Positions 25,343 through 35,112 of a stretch of 64,000 bases of DNA are shown in pieces. Numbering within the stretch: position 1 is the first letter of the stretch; every line of letters begins with the position of its first letter. The position numbers and the translations under genes were made by a program. Where the stretch lies: the NCBI GenBank assembly GCA_964517435.1, contig CAZFEC010000009.1, positions 1 to 64,000 on the forward strand. The letters are read 5' to 3'. Origin of the DNA: BS150m-G50 sp964517435 (lineage in GTDB: Bacteria; CAIWAD01; BS150m-G50). The notes under the pieces are model-generated. The model saw nothing but the letters and a program-made list of their open reading frames with translations, was not told the origin of the DNA and ran no database searches.

Positions 25343-26124
25343 TCCGCTCCCTTTAGGGCGTAATCGCGCAGCAGACTGCTGTCAAAAACCGGTCCCTCCC
25401 GGCAGGCGCGCGCGAGGGTTCCGTCGCGCAACGGCACCACGCATCCCATGCAGACGCCGTAGCCGCAGGCCATATAGCTTTCCAGCGAGACCCAGGTAGG
25501 CAAGAGTGGCTGCAGCAGCCGCGCGGCGCTCAGCATCATCGGTTCCGGTCCGCACACCAGCGCCGCGCTGTATTCGTCGCTTCGTTTCGCCAGGACATCT
25601 TCCAGCAGCTCGGTAACCAGGCCGGGCCGGCCCGCACTGCCGTCGTCGGTTGAAATCAAAGCGTCCGTCAGCGGCAGCGCTTCCGCCATTCCGGTGTATT
25701 CAGCGGCGTTGCGGAATCCCGCCAGCAGGGTAACCCACTCTGCGTGTCGTTGCCGGAAGAAGAGCAACGGCGCCAGCCCGACGCCTCCTCCGACCAGCAG
25801 CAGGCGTCCCGCCGGTGCGGGAAAGGGATTGCCCAGCGGCCCGGCGACAACCAGTCCGGTACCGGGCGCGCAATCGCGCAGACGGTGAGTCTCACGGCCG
25901 ACCGTCTTCACCAGCAGCTCCAGTTCGCCGCCGTCCGCGTTCAGAATCGAGAAGGGACGCGGCAGCGCAAAACCGTCGCCCGGCAACCGCACCTCCACGA
26001 ACATACCGGGATCGCAGGGACCGAGAGCAGAGGCGGCGACTCGCAACAGGAAGTAGTTCTCCGACAACCGGCGGTTGGCCAGCACCGGTGCGGTCCAGAT
26101 TTTCCGGTCAGTCGTCAAATTCAC
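25339..26124 (-). CDS. pyrK: Dihydroorotate dehydrogenase electron-transfer subunit
   Basis: A 261-aa ferredoxin-reductase-type protein that passes electrons from PyrD to NAD+ through FAD and a [2Fe-2S] cluster. The FAD motif is RPFSIL, the NAD-binding loop is LLVGGGVGLAPLLFF, and the cluster cysteines are in YMACGYGVCMGCVVP plus ARACREGPVF. It is coupled to pyrD. Confidence 0.96.
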   Translation of the reverse strand: MNLTTDRKIWTAPVLANRRLSENYFLLRVAASALGPCDPGMFVEVRLPGDGFALPRPFSILNADGGELELLVKTVGRETHRLRDCAPGTGLVVAGPLGNPFPAPAGRLLLVGGGVGLAPLLFFRQRHAEWVTLLAGFRNAAEYTGMAEALPLTDALISTDDGSAGRPGLVTELLEDVLAKRSDEYSAALVCGPEPMMLSAARLLQPLLPTWVSLESYMACGYGVCMGCVVPLRDGTLARACREGPVFDSSLLRDYALKGAE

Positions 26125-26139
26125 TCCAGACTGTCGAGA

Positions 26140-28482
26140 CTACTTGAGAATCCGGTGTACCTGTATCACGCCGATCTCAAACATATGCTCTCGGAAGTTT
26201 TCCAGTTTCTCCTCCAGGAAGGCTTCTTCATCGCCGCGGATGAACATGCCGCTCTCGTCCTGCTGCGGCTCCATCAGGCTGCTGAGCAGCTCCTCGGTGA
26301 TTTCACTGCCGGTCGTTTCTTCGCCCGCTTCGTCGGCATCGGCGCTGCCGCGCCACCGTTCGGCAATGGCCGCTTCAGGACTGGCGGGATAATCGTTCAG
26401 CAGCTGCTCCAGGTTCGCTTCGGCCAAAGTCTGATTCTCAAGGTAGTTGCGGTAGAGCCAGGTGACCGTCAGCAGCGCCTGCGGTGCCGCCGTCGTTTCC
26501 GGAAAGAGCCGGACCACCTCGCCGTACATCCCGATGGCATCCGCATAGTGGAGCGAATCGTACCACATCCGCTCGGCCCGGCTGCACATATCGACGGCGT
26601 AATCTTCCGCACTCCACTCGGCCGGCAGACCGAGACGCTCCCGCAGGTACTTTGCCTCTTCCGACAGCGGATAGAGTTCCAGCAGGCGGTGATACTGATC
26701 GTTGGCCGCGCTGCTGTCCCCTTCCAGCTCCCGCATCCAGCCGATGAACCAGCGGCGATGTACCAGTTGCTTGTTGGAAAGCCAGGTGGTATCGATCGCT
26801 TTCATCAGCGAATCGGCGTCCGTCAACCGGTGCATCTCCAACAGATAGAGTTCGCCCAGGGTCATGATCTTACCGCCCCAGACCAGGCGCAGGCTGTCCT
26901 GGCTGGTCAGGAGACCGGCGCTGTCGATAGCCATCGTATACAACGCTGTATCACAGAAAGCCTGAAAAAGGAGAGTGTCCCGGCGGGCTTCTTCCAGACG
27001 CTGGAGTGAATCCGCCAGGGCGACGGCCGCGGAATCGGCTTCGGTTTCGAGCTCATCCGGCGGTGGCGCGTCCGGGACGCCCCTTTCACCGGGATCATGC
27101 GCTCTTTCGAACCGCTGCATCGTGCTCCGGCCGCGCTCCATCACCGGTGGTTGCGGCGGCATCAGGCCGGTGGTGTCGATTAACGACTGGAAGAGCGAGT
27201 CAGTCGCTACCGCCAACGACTCGGCCGCGGCGACCTCCAGTGAATCCACCAACTGTAACGAGTCGAGGTGAGCAAGGGAGTCAGCGACCGCGAGTGAATC
27301 AAGCAGACGTACCTGTTCAGCGCGGTAACTCCTGACCCGGCGCCACATCTCCGCCTGGTAAACCTGCTCCGGATTCAGGGCGTCGGCGTTGAGTGTAAGC
27401 TGGTTGTTAATCTCAGAGAGGTCCGCCAACAGGTCCAGCAGCCGCTCCAGCTTCTGCATGAGAACGGCGGTCGAGTCGGTCCAAGCCGATTCGCGCTGCT
27501 CCCGGGATACCTGTTCGAAGTACTTCAAGGCGGAATCGGGCTGATCGTAATGCAGCAGGTAGATGCTGCCAAGACGGAAGCAGGCGGCCGCGGTGGATTC
27601 AAGCCGCGCGTACTCCTCGAGATGAGTACGATAACACTCGATGGCGCTCTCCAGCTCCCGCTGTTCTTCGTAGAGCAGGCACTGCTTCAGCTCGAATTCG
27701 TCCCACTCCTCGAAGAAGTGTTCATCCTTGAGCCCCTTCGCGATCAGTTTCTCCACCCGCTTGTAGTTTTGGAGAGCGATTTCGGCGTCGATCCGGCCCA
27801 GTTGCGCGCGCCGTTCGATATCCACCCCCGGATGATACTTGCCCACCCGGGAGAAACTCTCCGCGGCCAACTCAAGTTCATTCATCTGCAGGGCGACCTG
27901 ACCCAGCTGATACCAGGCTCTCCCCTTTAAACGCTTATCCCGCGCGCTGGCGGTCACCTCCCGGTAGGCCGCCGCGGCCTGTTCCCAGTTTTCCAGCTCC
28001 TCCAGGATCTCGCCCAGTACCATCCGGCTTTCGATCCAGACTCCGCGGGGCGCTTTGCTCTCCACGATCATGACCAGCCAGGTTTTGGCCTCGTCGTACT
28101 TCTGGAGCGCCAGCAGCGTCTTGGCCTGCCAGAGATTGGCTTCCGGTACCAACTCCGATTCCGGGAACTGCTCCCGCAGCTCCTCGAACTTCTTCAGCGC
28201 GTTATAATAGTTCTGGAGATGATAGTAAGATTTGCCCATCAGCAGGAGGGCGTCGTCGACCCAGCGCGATTCGGGATAGAATTCCAGCACCCGGGAAGCC
28301 ACCTTCAGGGACTCGTTCAGCCTGCCGGCCCGTGCCCGCCCTCCCTGGCCGCGCTCCAGGTCGATGATACCCTCGTCATAGTAGCGTTGAGCGTTATAGT
28401 AGGTATTGAAGTAGGCACAGCCGCTGATGCCCAGTATCACTATCAGCAACAGCAACAGGCGTCTCTCAGTTCTCTTTTTCAC
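26140..28482 (-). CDS. Large TPR lipoprotein
   Basis: A 780-aa lipoprotein with lipobox GISGC (cysteine 22) followed by AYFNTYYNAQRYYDEG, a start typical of TPR lipoproteins in FCB-group bacteria. TPR units fill about 25-330 (YYNALKKFEELREQFPESEL and similar) and again the C-terminal third. Between them, about residues 390-435, is a low-complexity tract with repeated Asp/Glu-Ser-Leu (DSLAVADSLAHLDSLQLVDS). It is probably periplasmic and facing the outer membrane. No enzyme motif was seen. Confidence 0.85.
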   Translation of the reverse strand: MKKRTERRLLLLLIVILGISGCAYFNTYYNAQRYYDEGIIDLERGQGGRARAGRLNESLKVASRVLEFYPESRWVDDALLLMGKSYYHLQNYYNALKKFEELREQFPESELVPEANLWQAKTLLALQKYDEAKTWLVMIVESKAPRGVWIESRMVLGEILEELENWEQAAAAYREVTASARDKRLKGRAWYQLGQVALQMNELELAAESFSRVGKYHPGVDIERRAQLGRIDAEIALQNYKRVEKLIAKGLKDEHFFEEWDEFELKQCLLYEEQRELESAIECYRTHLEEYARLESTAAACFRLGSIYLLHYDQPDSALKYFEQVSREQRESAWTDSTAVLMQKLERLLDLLADLSEINNQLTLNADALNPEQVYQAEMWRRVRSYRAEQVRLLDSLAVADSLAHLDSLQLVDSLEVAAAESLAVATDSLFQSLIDTTGLMPPQPPVMERGRSTMQRFERAHDPGERGVPDAPPPDELETEADSAAVALADSLQRLEEARRDTLLFQAFCDTALYTMAIDSAGLLTSQDSLRLVWGGKIMTLGELYLLEMHRLTDADSLMKAIDTTWLSNKQLVHRRWFIGWMRELEGDSSAANDQYHRLLELYPLSEEAKYLRERLGLPAEWSAEDYAVDMCSRAERMWYDSLHYADAIGMYGEVVRLFPETTAAPQALLTVTWLYRNYLENQTLAEANLEQLLNDYPASPEAAIAERWRGSADADEAGEETTGSEITEELLSSLMEPQQDESGMFIRGDEEAFLEEKLENFREHMFEIGVIQVHRILK

Positions 28483-29197
28483 AAAGGCTCCAGATTTCCG
28501 GCAAGGCCGTGTCGGCGGCTGCCGGTATGACGATATCGACCAGCGACGACAGCGTGGTGACGGCCGGATTTATCTCCACCGTCAGCGCGCCGGCCCTGGC
28601 GGCTACTGCAGGCAGCGACGCCGCGGGTACTACCAGACCGGAGGTGCCGGCCGAGATCAGCAGGTCGCAGTCGGCGGCCAACTCCCAGGCCTGCTCCAGC
28701 GCCGCCAGCGGCAACGCCTCGCCAAACCAGACCACATCGGGCCGCAGGCGCCCGCCGCATTCACAGGCGGGCAAGTCCGCCGTCACCGGGGTTTCACAGC
28801 GCTTCTCGCAGCGTTGGCAGCGGCAGCAGCGCAACGAACCGTGCAACTCGATCACCTGCGGGGAACCGGCTTGCCGGTGATAACCGTCGACGTTTTGGGT
28901 CACGATCCAGAGTGAACCGAACCGCTCCCCGAGCCGGGCCAGGCTGACATGCGCGGCATTGGGCGCATTCCGCAGCACCAGCTCCAGACGCCACTGGTAC
29001 CAGGACCAGACCAATTGGGGATCGCGTTCGAACGCAGCCGGTGTCGCCAGGTCCTCCGCCCGGTAGTTCCGCCACAGGCCGTCCTCGCCCCGGAAGGTCG
29101 GGACGCCGGAAGCGGCGGAGACCCCGGCTCCGGTCAGAACGACCGTTAACCGTGATCGCAGCAGCGCCGCGGCAACCTGCTCGTAGAGTGCGTGCAT
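28466..29197 (-). CDS. cobB: NAD-dependent protein deacylase, Sir2 family
   Basis: Removes acyl groups from lysines using NAD+. The motifs are LTGAGVSAASGVPTFRG, TQNVDGYH, catalytic His in ELHGSLRC, four zinc cysteines (CCRCQRC... and ACECGG) and RPDVVWFGE. It is 243 aa. The ATG at 29197 is chosen because homology starts there. It overlaps the TPR lipoprotein start by 17 bases. The Ala-Ala/Tyr-Arg pattern of desuccinylases (WYQWRLE) suggests class III activity, which is an inference. Confidence 0.95.
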   Translation of the reverse strand: MHALYEQVAAALLRSRLTVVLTGAGVSAASGVPTFRGEDGLWRNYRAEDLATPAAFERDPQLVWSWYQWRLELVLRNAPNAAHVSLARLGERFGSLWIVTQNVDGYHRQAGSPQVIELHGSLRCCRCQRCEKRCETPVTADLPACECGGRLRPDVVWFGEALPLAALEQAWELAADCDLLISAGTSGLVVPAASLPAVAARAGALTVEINPAVTTLSSLVDIVIPAAADTALPEIWSLCEKEN

Positions 29198-29279
29198 CAG
29201 GAAACTACTAAGCCTCGCTTTGACATGCAATCTTCCCGCCGGGTCGGCGGCCCCACCGGACAGCCATGCGCTCCGTCCT

Positions 29280-32200
29280 CTAATAGAACTGGCGGAAGCG
29301 CAGCATGATCCGTTCATCATAGCGGAAAATCGGATCGTAGGCCATCTCCACCATCATGCCCAAGTTGCGCGTGATACGATAATCCACCTTCAGCGCCTGA
29401 CGATACTGGAGATCGTTGACCAACAGTTCCTCCTGGTATTGCTTGAAGAGAGTACCGGAATATGAGAGCATAATCCGGGGCGTGATGAATTTGCCGACGA
29501 CGAAATTGCTGCCCGCCAGCAGCCCCAGCGCGTCGCTGCCGGTCATCTTGGTCATCTCCTCCGGACTGCCGGTGCCGTTCGAGGTGAAGAGACGGGTATC
29601 CAGATAGTTGCTGACAACATCGGTGCGGAGCTGGACGACATCGAGTCCGAACAGCTGTTGAATCGATTGCTCGACCCGGGTCATATAGGGGAGCATCGCC
29701 TGCTGCAGCAGGCTGCCGGAGATATCCTGCATGGTCGTTTCCACCATGCCGGCCCCGAAACCCATTTCGGCCAGGATCTGAGTCTGGGGCGATCCGTAAT
29801 CGTCGCTGAGTTCAAAAGTCATGTCGCCCCAGCGCCCCCGCACCAGCCGGTTACCCTCCTCGTCCAGCAGGTAGAGAGTCAGATAGATATCCTTGTTGAA
29901 ACCGGTGGAGTCGGTCACGGTCAGGCTCGCCTTGCCGTGTACAACCGGGAACAGGGTCGACTTGTCGAACTCCAGCCCCGTCTCCACGATGTTGAACTGC
30001 TGGTTAAGCAGACGCACCGTGCCGCGGTTGCTGTTTACCCGGCCGGTCAGACGGAAGGTTTCATCCAGCAGCGATCCGGTCAGATGGAGACGATCGCCGG
30101 GATCGAGGATCACGCGGGTGTGGATCGTCTTGAAGAAATCAGGTACCAGGTTGCCGTACTGCCAGTCGGTGAAGCCCTCGATATCGTTGACATAGTTGTT
30201 GGAGAGACCGACCTCCAGCTCCAGATCCCAGCGCAGCCGGTTGACGAAGTCGACCAGCGGGTCCTCCGCGGCTGCCTCCGGGTCGGGCGCCCCCAGGAGG
30301 GGATAAGTGAACTCCGTGCGGGAGAGCTCGATACGCCCCTGCAGTAACGGCCGCTCCACCGGTCCCGCCAGATGGCAGTTGCCCTTGCCCCGCTTACCGG
30401 TGAAGTGCAGGCGGCCGGACCACTTCGGTTTCATCAGGCCGGGGATGTTCAATTCGACGCCCGGTACCGTCTGCATACCGTGCTGCTCGTCGCTGATCAC
30501 CAGTATGCCCAGGTTAATGCCGAGTCCCGGCAGCACGAGCGATTCCAGTTCCGGCGATTCCGGCGGCGGTTCGAAGCGGTTTCTGATGTTGAGGCGGCCT
30601 ACCGGGTGCTTGCTGCGCATCTCGTGTATGTAGAGACGACCGTCCGCCAGTTCGACATCGAGATCCAAATCACTGATACGGGGAGTGATGATGGCCGGTT
30701 TGAGGACGGTGTTACTGGTGCGGAAGAAACCGCGCACCGGCAACGGTTCAGTGGGAGTACCCTGCAGCAGCAACTCGAAAGTGCAATAGCTCTCCGCCGA
30801 TCGGAGCAGGTCGCTGCCGCTGCTGATGAATTCGAACAGGTCGCCGTGACCACCGATCAACAGCGAATCATCCGCACCGCCCAGCGCTCCGTGACCGAAA
30901 ATCACCAGCGGATACTCCCCGCGCCGCCGTGTCAGCGACAGAGTGTCCAGCGCCCAGCTGGTCAGCTGATCCCGGGTGTGCAACGCCAGTGTCAGCTGAT
31001 CGCACTGGAATCGTTTGTACTCCGGCCGCTGCCAGTCGACAACCGCCGCCAGTTCCCAGCGGCGATCGCGGCATTCAGCCTCCAGGTTAAGTTCCAGATC
31101 GCCGCCCAGGCGGTCTGGCAGATCGAAGATGGCATCCGGTTTGATGGGTCCGGTTGCCAGTTGAACGAGGCCGTTCTCGAGACGGCGGTCGAAAACAGCA
31201 CCGTACTCCAGCAGTGGCTGCCGGTCGGCGAAAGTCCAGAGATGGCAGCGGATCGAATCCTGCAGTACCGCCGCCTCCAGGCGCAGCCGGTCTCCCCTCA
31301 TCCCCGGCACGTACGCCTCGCCCAGCTCGATGAAGCCGGCGGGCAGATACTCGCCGGCCGCAAACTGCAACTCAAAATCGGCGGACAGCACGCCAGGCGG
31401 CATCCGCTTGATCAGGCTCAGCTGGTTCAGCCGCTGCCAGGGCCAGCGCTCGCAGGTCACCGCCAGCTCACCGGCGGCACGGGCGGTGTTGAAGGCACCG
31501 CTGACCTGCAAGGCGTCGTCCAGCCGGAAACTCTCCAGCACGAGCAGGTCCGGCTGCTGCCAGTTGAACAGCAGCGTTCCGCTCAGGGTACGGCCGATTC
31601 CACCCGGCAGCAGCAGCGTACCGGCCAATTGACGCTCCTCAAAACCTATCTCCGCTGTCAGCTGCAGTAACTGTCGCCGCCAGTGTAGCGACAATTCCGC
31701 CGCCGCGCCGGTCAGATCGCCGGTCAGACTCGCCTTACCGCCGCAGCCGGCCGGCAGTGCGTCCACACCCAGATAGGGCAGCAATTGCTCCAGCTGATCC
31801 AGATTCAGTTGCCAGTTGAGCGGATCGCCCAATTCCACCTCCAGGCAGTAACCGGCCGGATGGGCGGGCGCGCTCGTGAAATGCAACATCCGTTCACGCA
31901 GCTCCACGCTGCCGCTCAAGGGGGGAAGACCCGGTGCGGCCGGCCGCAATTCGCTCGTCCCGCTCAGCCACCAGTCACCCTCCGGGCAACTGAGGATTCC
32001 CTCCGCCTGCAACCGTAACGGCAGTTGGGGCAGATCGCCTGTTACCCGCCATTGCAGGTCAGGCGCCCAGGCGGCCGCGCTCAAGTCGTGCAGGGTGCCG
32101 TCGAGAGTCAGGTGGCGGTCGGGCCACCGGAGCTGCAGCTCCCGCAGGTGAAGCCGGCTGCTGTCCGCGGTGAGGAACAGAACCGCCTGTGCCGGTGGTT

Positions 32201-33287
32201 GCCCGGCCAGATGCAATTCCGGTGTGGTCAATCCCAGCGCCAGCTGCGGGGCCGACCAGCTGCCGAAACCGCTGCAGTCGAGCGTGGCGCTGCCGGTCAG
32301 CAATGTATCCTCCAGCCAGTAACGGCTCGCGGCCAGGTCGAGTTCAATGACGGTGCTGTGGAAGCTGAAGCCATCGCGCCTGAGCACGGCGGCGGCTTCC
32401 ACCCGGCCCGGCGCCCCCTCAACGTCGGTCAGTTCGACGGACAGTGAATCACCCCTGCCGACCAGTCGCAGCTTGACTAAAGGGAGCGTTAGTTCCGGAG
32501 CGAGCGTCAGGTCCCGTAACTCCAGCAACGCCTGTCCCCGCAGACTGGAGGTGGTGGAGTCGAAGTCCATCTGAAAATGCGCGATTGAGGAAAGTTCCCG
32601 CCAGTCCAGCGGCAGATCGCCGGGCGTCAAATCGGCCGCGGTCAGGCACAGAGTGTCGGCGTGCAGCTGTAGGCTGCCATCGCTGCTGAAGAGATTGACC
32701 TCCGCCTTGATCTGCAGCGCGTCGGTGGTGGCGGCGGTCGGTCCCAGGTTGAGCGACAGTTGCCGCCTTTCGCTATCGGGATTGCCGAGATGGGCGGAAA
32801 AGTGCCACGGCTGGGTTTCGCCCTCCGCCGTCCGGTAGCTGACCCTGCCGTCAACCAGGAAGAAACGGTGGATGAAGGAAGTGGAAGGGAGCTGCCGCCA
32901 CCAGGGAGTGGTGTCGCTGCTGGGTGCCGCTTCCGGCGGGTAGAGATGCACCACCGGGCGTTCGATGATGAAGTAAGGCAAGGATTGGACGGGATCGAAA
33001 CCGGAAGAGAAGTATTCGCTTAAGGAGAAAAGCGCCGTGATGCGCTCCACCTCCATGGTGACGCCGGCTTCCGGCAGTTCCAGGTGCACATCGCGCAGTT
33101 CCAGGGAGTTCAACTTCAGGCGCACCTGCCCGATGGCGAAGCCCTCGACGCCGGTTTGCTTCACCGCGGCGACAATCGAACGACGGATCTCCCGGTTGAT
33201 ATCGGCGTAGTTCAGCCACAGCGTCAGGGCGACGATGAGCAGCATCAGGCTCGACCCCAGTATCAGGATCCAGTTGCGGGGTTTCAT
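29280..33287 (-). CDS. tamB: TamB-like translocation/assembly protein
   Basis: A 1335-aa AsmA/TamB-family protein, anchored by one N-terminal helix (WILILGSSLMLLIVALTLWL). It would form a long periplasmic beta-groove that moves phospholipid or aids outer-membrane protein assembly. The conserved C-terminal TamB (DUF490) domain is recognisable from about 1000 on: LTGRVNSNRGTVRLLNQQFN, FDKSTLFPVVHGKA, DLTF-type SPQTQILAEMGFGAG and the terminal barrel-like strands ending RFRQFY. No TamA/BamA gene is adjacent. It overlaps uppS by 4 bases. Confidence 0.92.
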   Translation of the reverse strand: MKPRNWILILGSSLMLLIVALTLWLNYADINREIRRSIVAAVKQTGVEGFAIGQVRLKLNSLELRDVHLELPEAGVTMEVERITALFSLSEYFSSGFDPVQSLPYFIIERPVVHLYPPEAAPSSDTTPWWRQLPSTSFIHRFFLVDGRVSYRTAEGETQPWHFSAHLGNPDSERRQLSLNLGPTAATTDALQIKAEVNLFSSDGSLQLHADTLCLTAADLTPGDLPLDWRELSSIAHFQMDFDSTTSSLRGQALLELRDLTLAPELTLPLVKLRLVGRGDSLSVELTDVEGAPGRVEAAAVLRRDGFSFHSTVIELDLAASRYWLEDTLLTGSATLDCSGFGSWSAPQLALGLTTPELHLAGQPPAQAVLFLTADSSRLHLRELQLRWPDRHLTLDGTLHDLSAAAWAPDLQWRVTGDLPQLPLRLQAEGILSCPEGDWWLSGTSELRPAAPGLPPLSGSVELRERMLHFTSAPAHPAGYCLEVELGDPLNWQLNLDQLEQLLPYLGVDALPAGCGGKASLTGDLTGAAAELSLHWRRQLLQLTAEIGFEERQLAGTLLLPGGIGRTLSGTLLFNWQQPDLLVLESFRLDDALQVSGAFNTARAAGELAVTCERWPWQRLNQLSLIKRMPPGVLSADFELQFAAGEYLPAGFIELGEAYVPGMRGDRLRLEAAVLQDSIRCHLWTFADRQPLLEYGAVFDRRLENGLVQLATGPIKPDAIFDLPDRLGGDLELNLEAECRDRRWELAAVVDWQRPEYKRFQCDQLTLALHTRDQLTSWALDTLSLTRRRGEYPLVIFGHGALGGADDSLLIGGHGDLFEFISSGSDLLRSAESYCTFELLLQGTPTEPLPVRGFFRTSNTVLKPAIITPRISDLDLDVELADGRLYIHEMRSKHPVGRLNIRNRFEPPPESPELESLVLPGLGINLGILVISDEQHGMQTVPGVELNIPGLMKPKWSGRLHFTGKRGKGNCHLAGPVERPLLQGRIELSRTEFTYPLLGAPDPEAAAEDPLVDFVNRLRWDLELEVGLSNNYVNDIEGFTDWQYGNLVPDFFKTIHTRVILDPGDRLHLTGSLLDETFRLTGRVNSNRGTVRLLNQQFNIVETGLEFDKSTLFPVVHGKASLTVTDSTGFNKDIYLTLYLLDEEGNRLVRGRWGDMTFELSDDYGSPQTQILAEMGFGAGMVETTMQDISGSLLQQAMLPYMTRVEQSIQQLFGLDVVQLRTDVVSNYLDTRLFTSNGTGSPEEMTKMTGSDALGLLAGSNFVVGKFITPRIMLSYSGTLFKQYQEELLVNDLQYRQALKVDYRITRNLGMMVEMAYDPIFRYDERIMLRFRQFY

Positions 33288-33994
33288 GGCTGCAGCTGCT
33301 CGCTCGTGCGCCCGAAGCGGCGCTCCCGGCGGCCGAATTCCTCGAGCGCCTCCGCCAGCTGCCGGCGCCGGAAGTCCGGCCAGTAGACGTCGGAAAAGAC
33401 GATCTCGGTGTAGGCCAGCTGCCAGAGCAGGAAATTGGAAATACGGCGTTCACCGCCGGTGCGGATCAGGAGATCGGGATCCGGCATGCCGGCCGTATCC
33501 AGGTAATCGTCGAACCGGGAGGCATCGAGGGAGTCCGGATCCTCACGCCGGATGCGTTCGACGGCTCGCAGGATCTCGTGGCGACTGCCGTAGCTCAGCG
33601 CCAGCGTCAACACCAGACCCTCGTTGGCGGCGGTCCTGGTCATCGCTTCCTGCAGGCTCTGCCGCGCCGCCGGAGGTAGAGCGTTCAGGTCGCCGATCGT
33701 ATTGATGCGCACCCCCTGGCGATGCAGGTTATCCACCTCCTTGTGGATTGTCGTCACCAGCAGCTTCATCAAAGCGGAGACTTCGCGCGGGGGCCGTTGC
33801 CAGTTTTCCATGGAGAAAGTGTAGAGGGTGAGATAACCGATTCCCACCTCGCCGGCATACTCGACGATATCCCGCACGGAGTTGATCCCCTCGCGGTGGC
33901 CGTAGACCCGGGGCTTCCGGTGCTGCCGTGCCCAGCGGCCGTTGCCATCCATGATGATGGCCAGATGCTGAGGTATTTTGGCGCTCGCGCTCAA
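33284..33994 (-). CDS. uppS: Undecaprenyl diphosphate synthase
   Basis: Makes the C55 lipid carrier for peptidoglycan and LPS synthesis by adding isopentenyl units to farnesyl diphosphate. The motifs are LAIIMDGNGRWARQ with the catalytic Asp, HREGINSVRDIVEYA, LTLYTFSMENWQRP, LALSYGSRHEI and DLLIRTGGERRISNFLLWQ. It is 236 aa, a normal length. Confidence 0.97.
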   Translation of the reverse strand: MSASAKIPQHLAIIMDGNGRWARQHRKPRVYGHREGINSVRDIVEYAGEVGIGYLTLYTFSMENWQRPPREVSALMKLLVTTIHKEVDNLHRQGVRINTIGDLNALPPAARQSLQEAMTRTAANEGLVLTLALSYGSRHEILRAVERIRREDPDSLDASRFDDYLDTAGMPDPDLLIRTGGERRISNFLLWQLAYTEIVFSDVYWPDFRRRQLAEALEEFGRRERRFGRTSEQLQP

Positions 33995-34030
33995 CTCTCT
34001 CTCATCGCTTCTGCTGCGGGTGGACGGCGG

Positions 34031-35089
34031 TTAATTGCCGCCGCTGCCCTCCTGCATTAACTGGGTACCGCGCAGGATGTTCGCTTCTTCTTCAGTCTGA
34101 ATCAGCGCGATGCCCAGGTTGATCTTGACATTGCTGTTATCCGGTTCCAGCAGCAACACCCGGTCGTAGAAGGGGATCGCGTTATGGGGGTCTTCCAGGT
34201 GGACCAGGTAGGTCTGCGCAATCAGCTTGAGGGCGTCCGCATCATCCGGTGCATGCTCGACCATCCTTTTCAGGATATCGATGGAGGTCAGGTAATCCTC
34301 CAGCTCCTGGTAGAGCAGCGCGAGGTTGTACAGCAACATCGTGTTGTCCGGCTGTATCTCCAGCGCCTTCTCGTAATAGGCGATTGCTTCTTCCCGCCGG
34401 CCCTCGTGGACATAGGCGAAGGCGATGATCTTGACCGCGTCCGCTTCATCCGGCTTGAGGTCCAGCACCTTCTCCGCCCAGGCGAGGGCATTGACATGAT
34501 CATCGAGCTGGAAAGCGATCTGCGCCATCGTCAACCAGTTGCCCCAGTCTTCCGGCTCCGCATCCGCCACCACCTGGGAATGGACCAGCGCCTGCCGCAG
34601 GCATGCCTCGCTGTTCTCCTCATCGATCAGCGCCAGGTTGATGTTGCAGTTGGCCAGTTGCCGGAAGGCGATGATCGAATCCGGCAGGATGACGGTCGCC
34701 ACGGTCAGCGAGTCGATCGCACCGGGATAATCGGAGGTCTGCATGTTGCGGATACCGCCGTTATAGAAACTGATCCAGTAGTTAAGCCGTCGCTCCGTGA
34801 TCTTCTTGTCGCCCTTTTTCCGGTAGAACTTGTCGTTGATCCTGGCCGCCTCTTTGAAATGCTCGTTCATCTTAGCGAAGTCGCCCCGTTGCGCCCAGAT
34901 TTCGCCCAACAGGAAGAAGACTTCGCTCTCACCGGTATTGGCATCGGCCGCCATCTGCAGCTGTTCGAAGGCCTTGACTTGATCACCTTGATTGAGATAG
35001 ATCTTGGCGGAGGTCAATTCGGGGCTCTTGGCCGCGACGATTCCGGCTGCCAGCAGGACCAGGACCGGTATCAGTATGACGCGCTTCAT
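34031..35089 (-). CDS. Exported TPR protein
   Basis: A 352-aa protein with a Sec signal (MKRVILIPVLVLLAAGIVAA) and about eight TPR units, clearest at EAIAYYEKALEIQPDNTMLL and NAIPFYDRVLLLEPDNSNVK. No lipobox, so it is probably soluble in the periplasm. It is the third TPR-type envelope protein of the window, and its function is unknown. It lies 36 bases upstream of uppS. Confidence 0.85.
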   Translation of the reverse strand: MKRVILIPVLVLLAAGIVAAKSPELTSAKIYLNQGDQVKAFEQLQMAADANTGESEVFFLLGEIWAQRGDFAKMNEHFKEAARINDKFYRKKGDKKITERRLNYWISFYNGGIRNMQTSDYPGAIDSLTVATVILPDSIIAFRQLANCNINLALIDEENSEACLRQALVHSQVVADAEPEDWGNWLTMAQIAFQLDDHVNALAWAEKVLDLKPDEADAVKIIAFAYVHEGRREEAIAYYEKALEIQPDNTMLLYNLALLYQELEDYLTSIDILKRMVEHAPDDADALKLIAQTYLVHLEDPHNAIPFYDRVLLLEPDNSNVKINLGIALIQTEEEANILRGTQLMQEGSGGN

Positions 35090-35112
35090 GGTTGCTCCTT
35101 TACGGTTTATAA

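Noticed and set aside
26691..26697. GTGATACT and similar near-matches (also near 17352, 36368, 61505, 62812)
   Set aside because: They match only GTGATAC, not GTGATACR, and are few enough to be chance, so they were not counted in the dispersed-word set.
30372..31670. Long plus-strand open frame inside tamB
   Set aside because: Antisense shadow of tamB with the same compositional signature, no ribosome-binding site and no recognisable domain.
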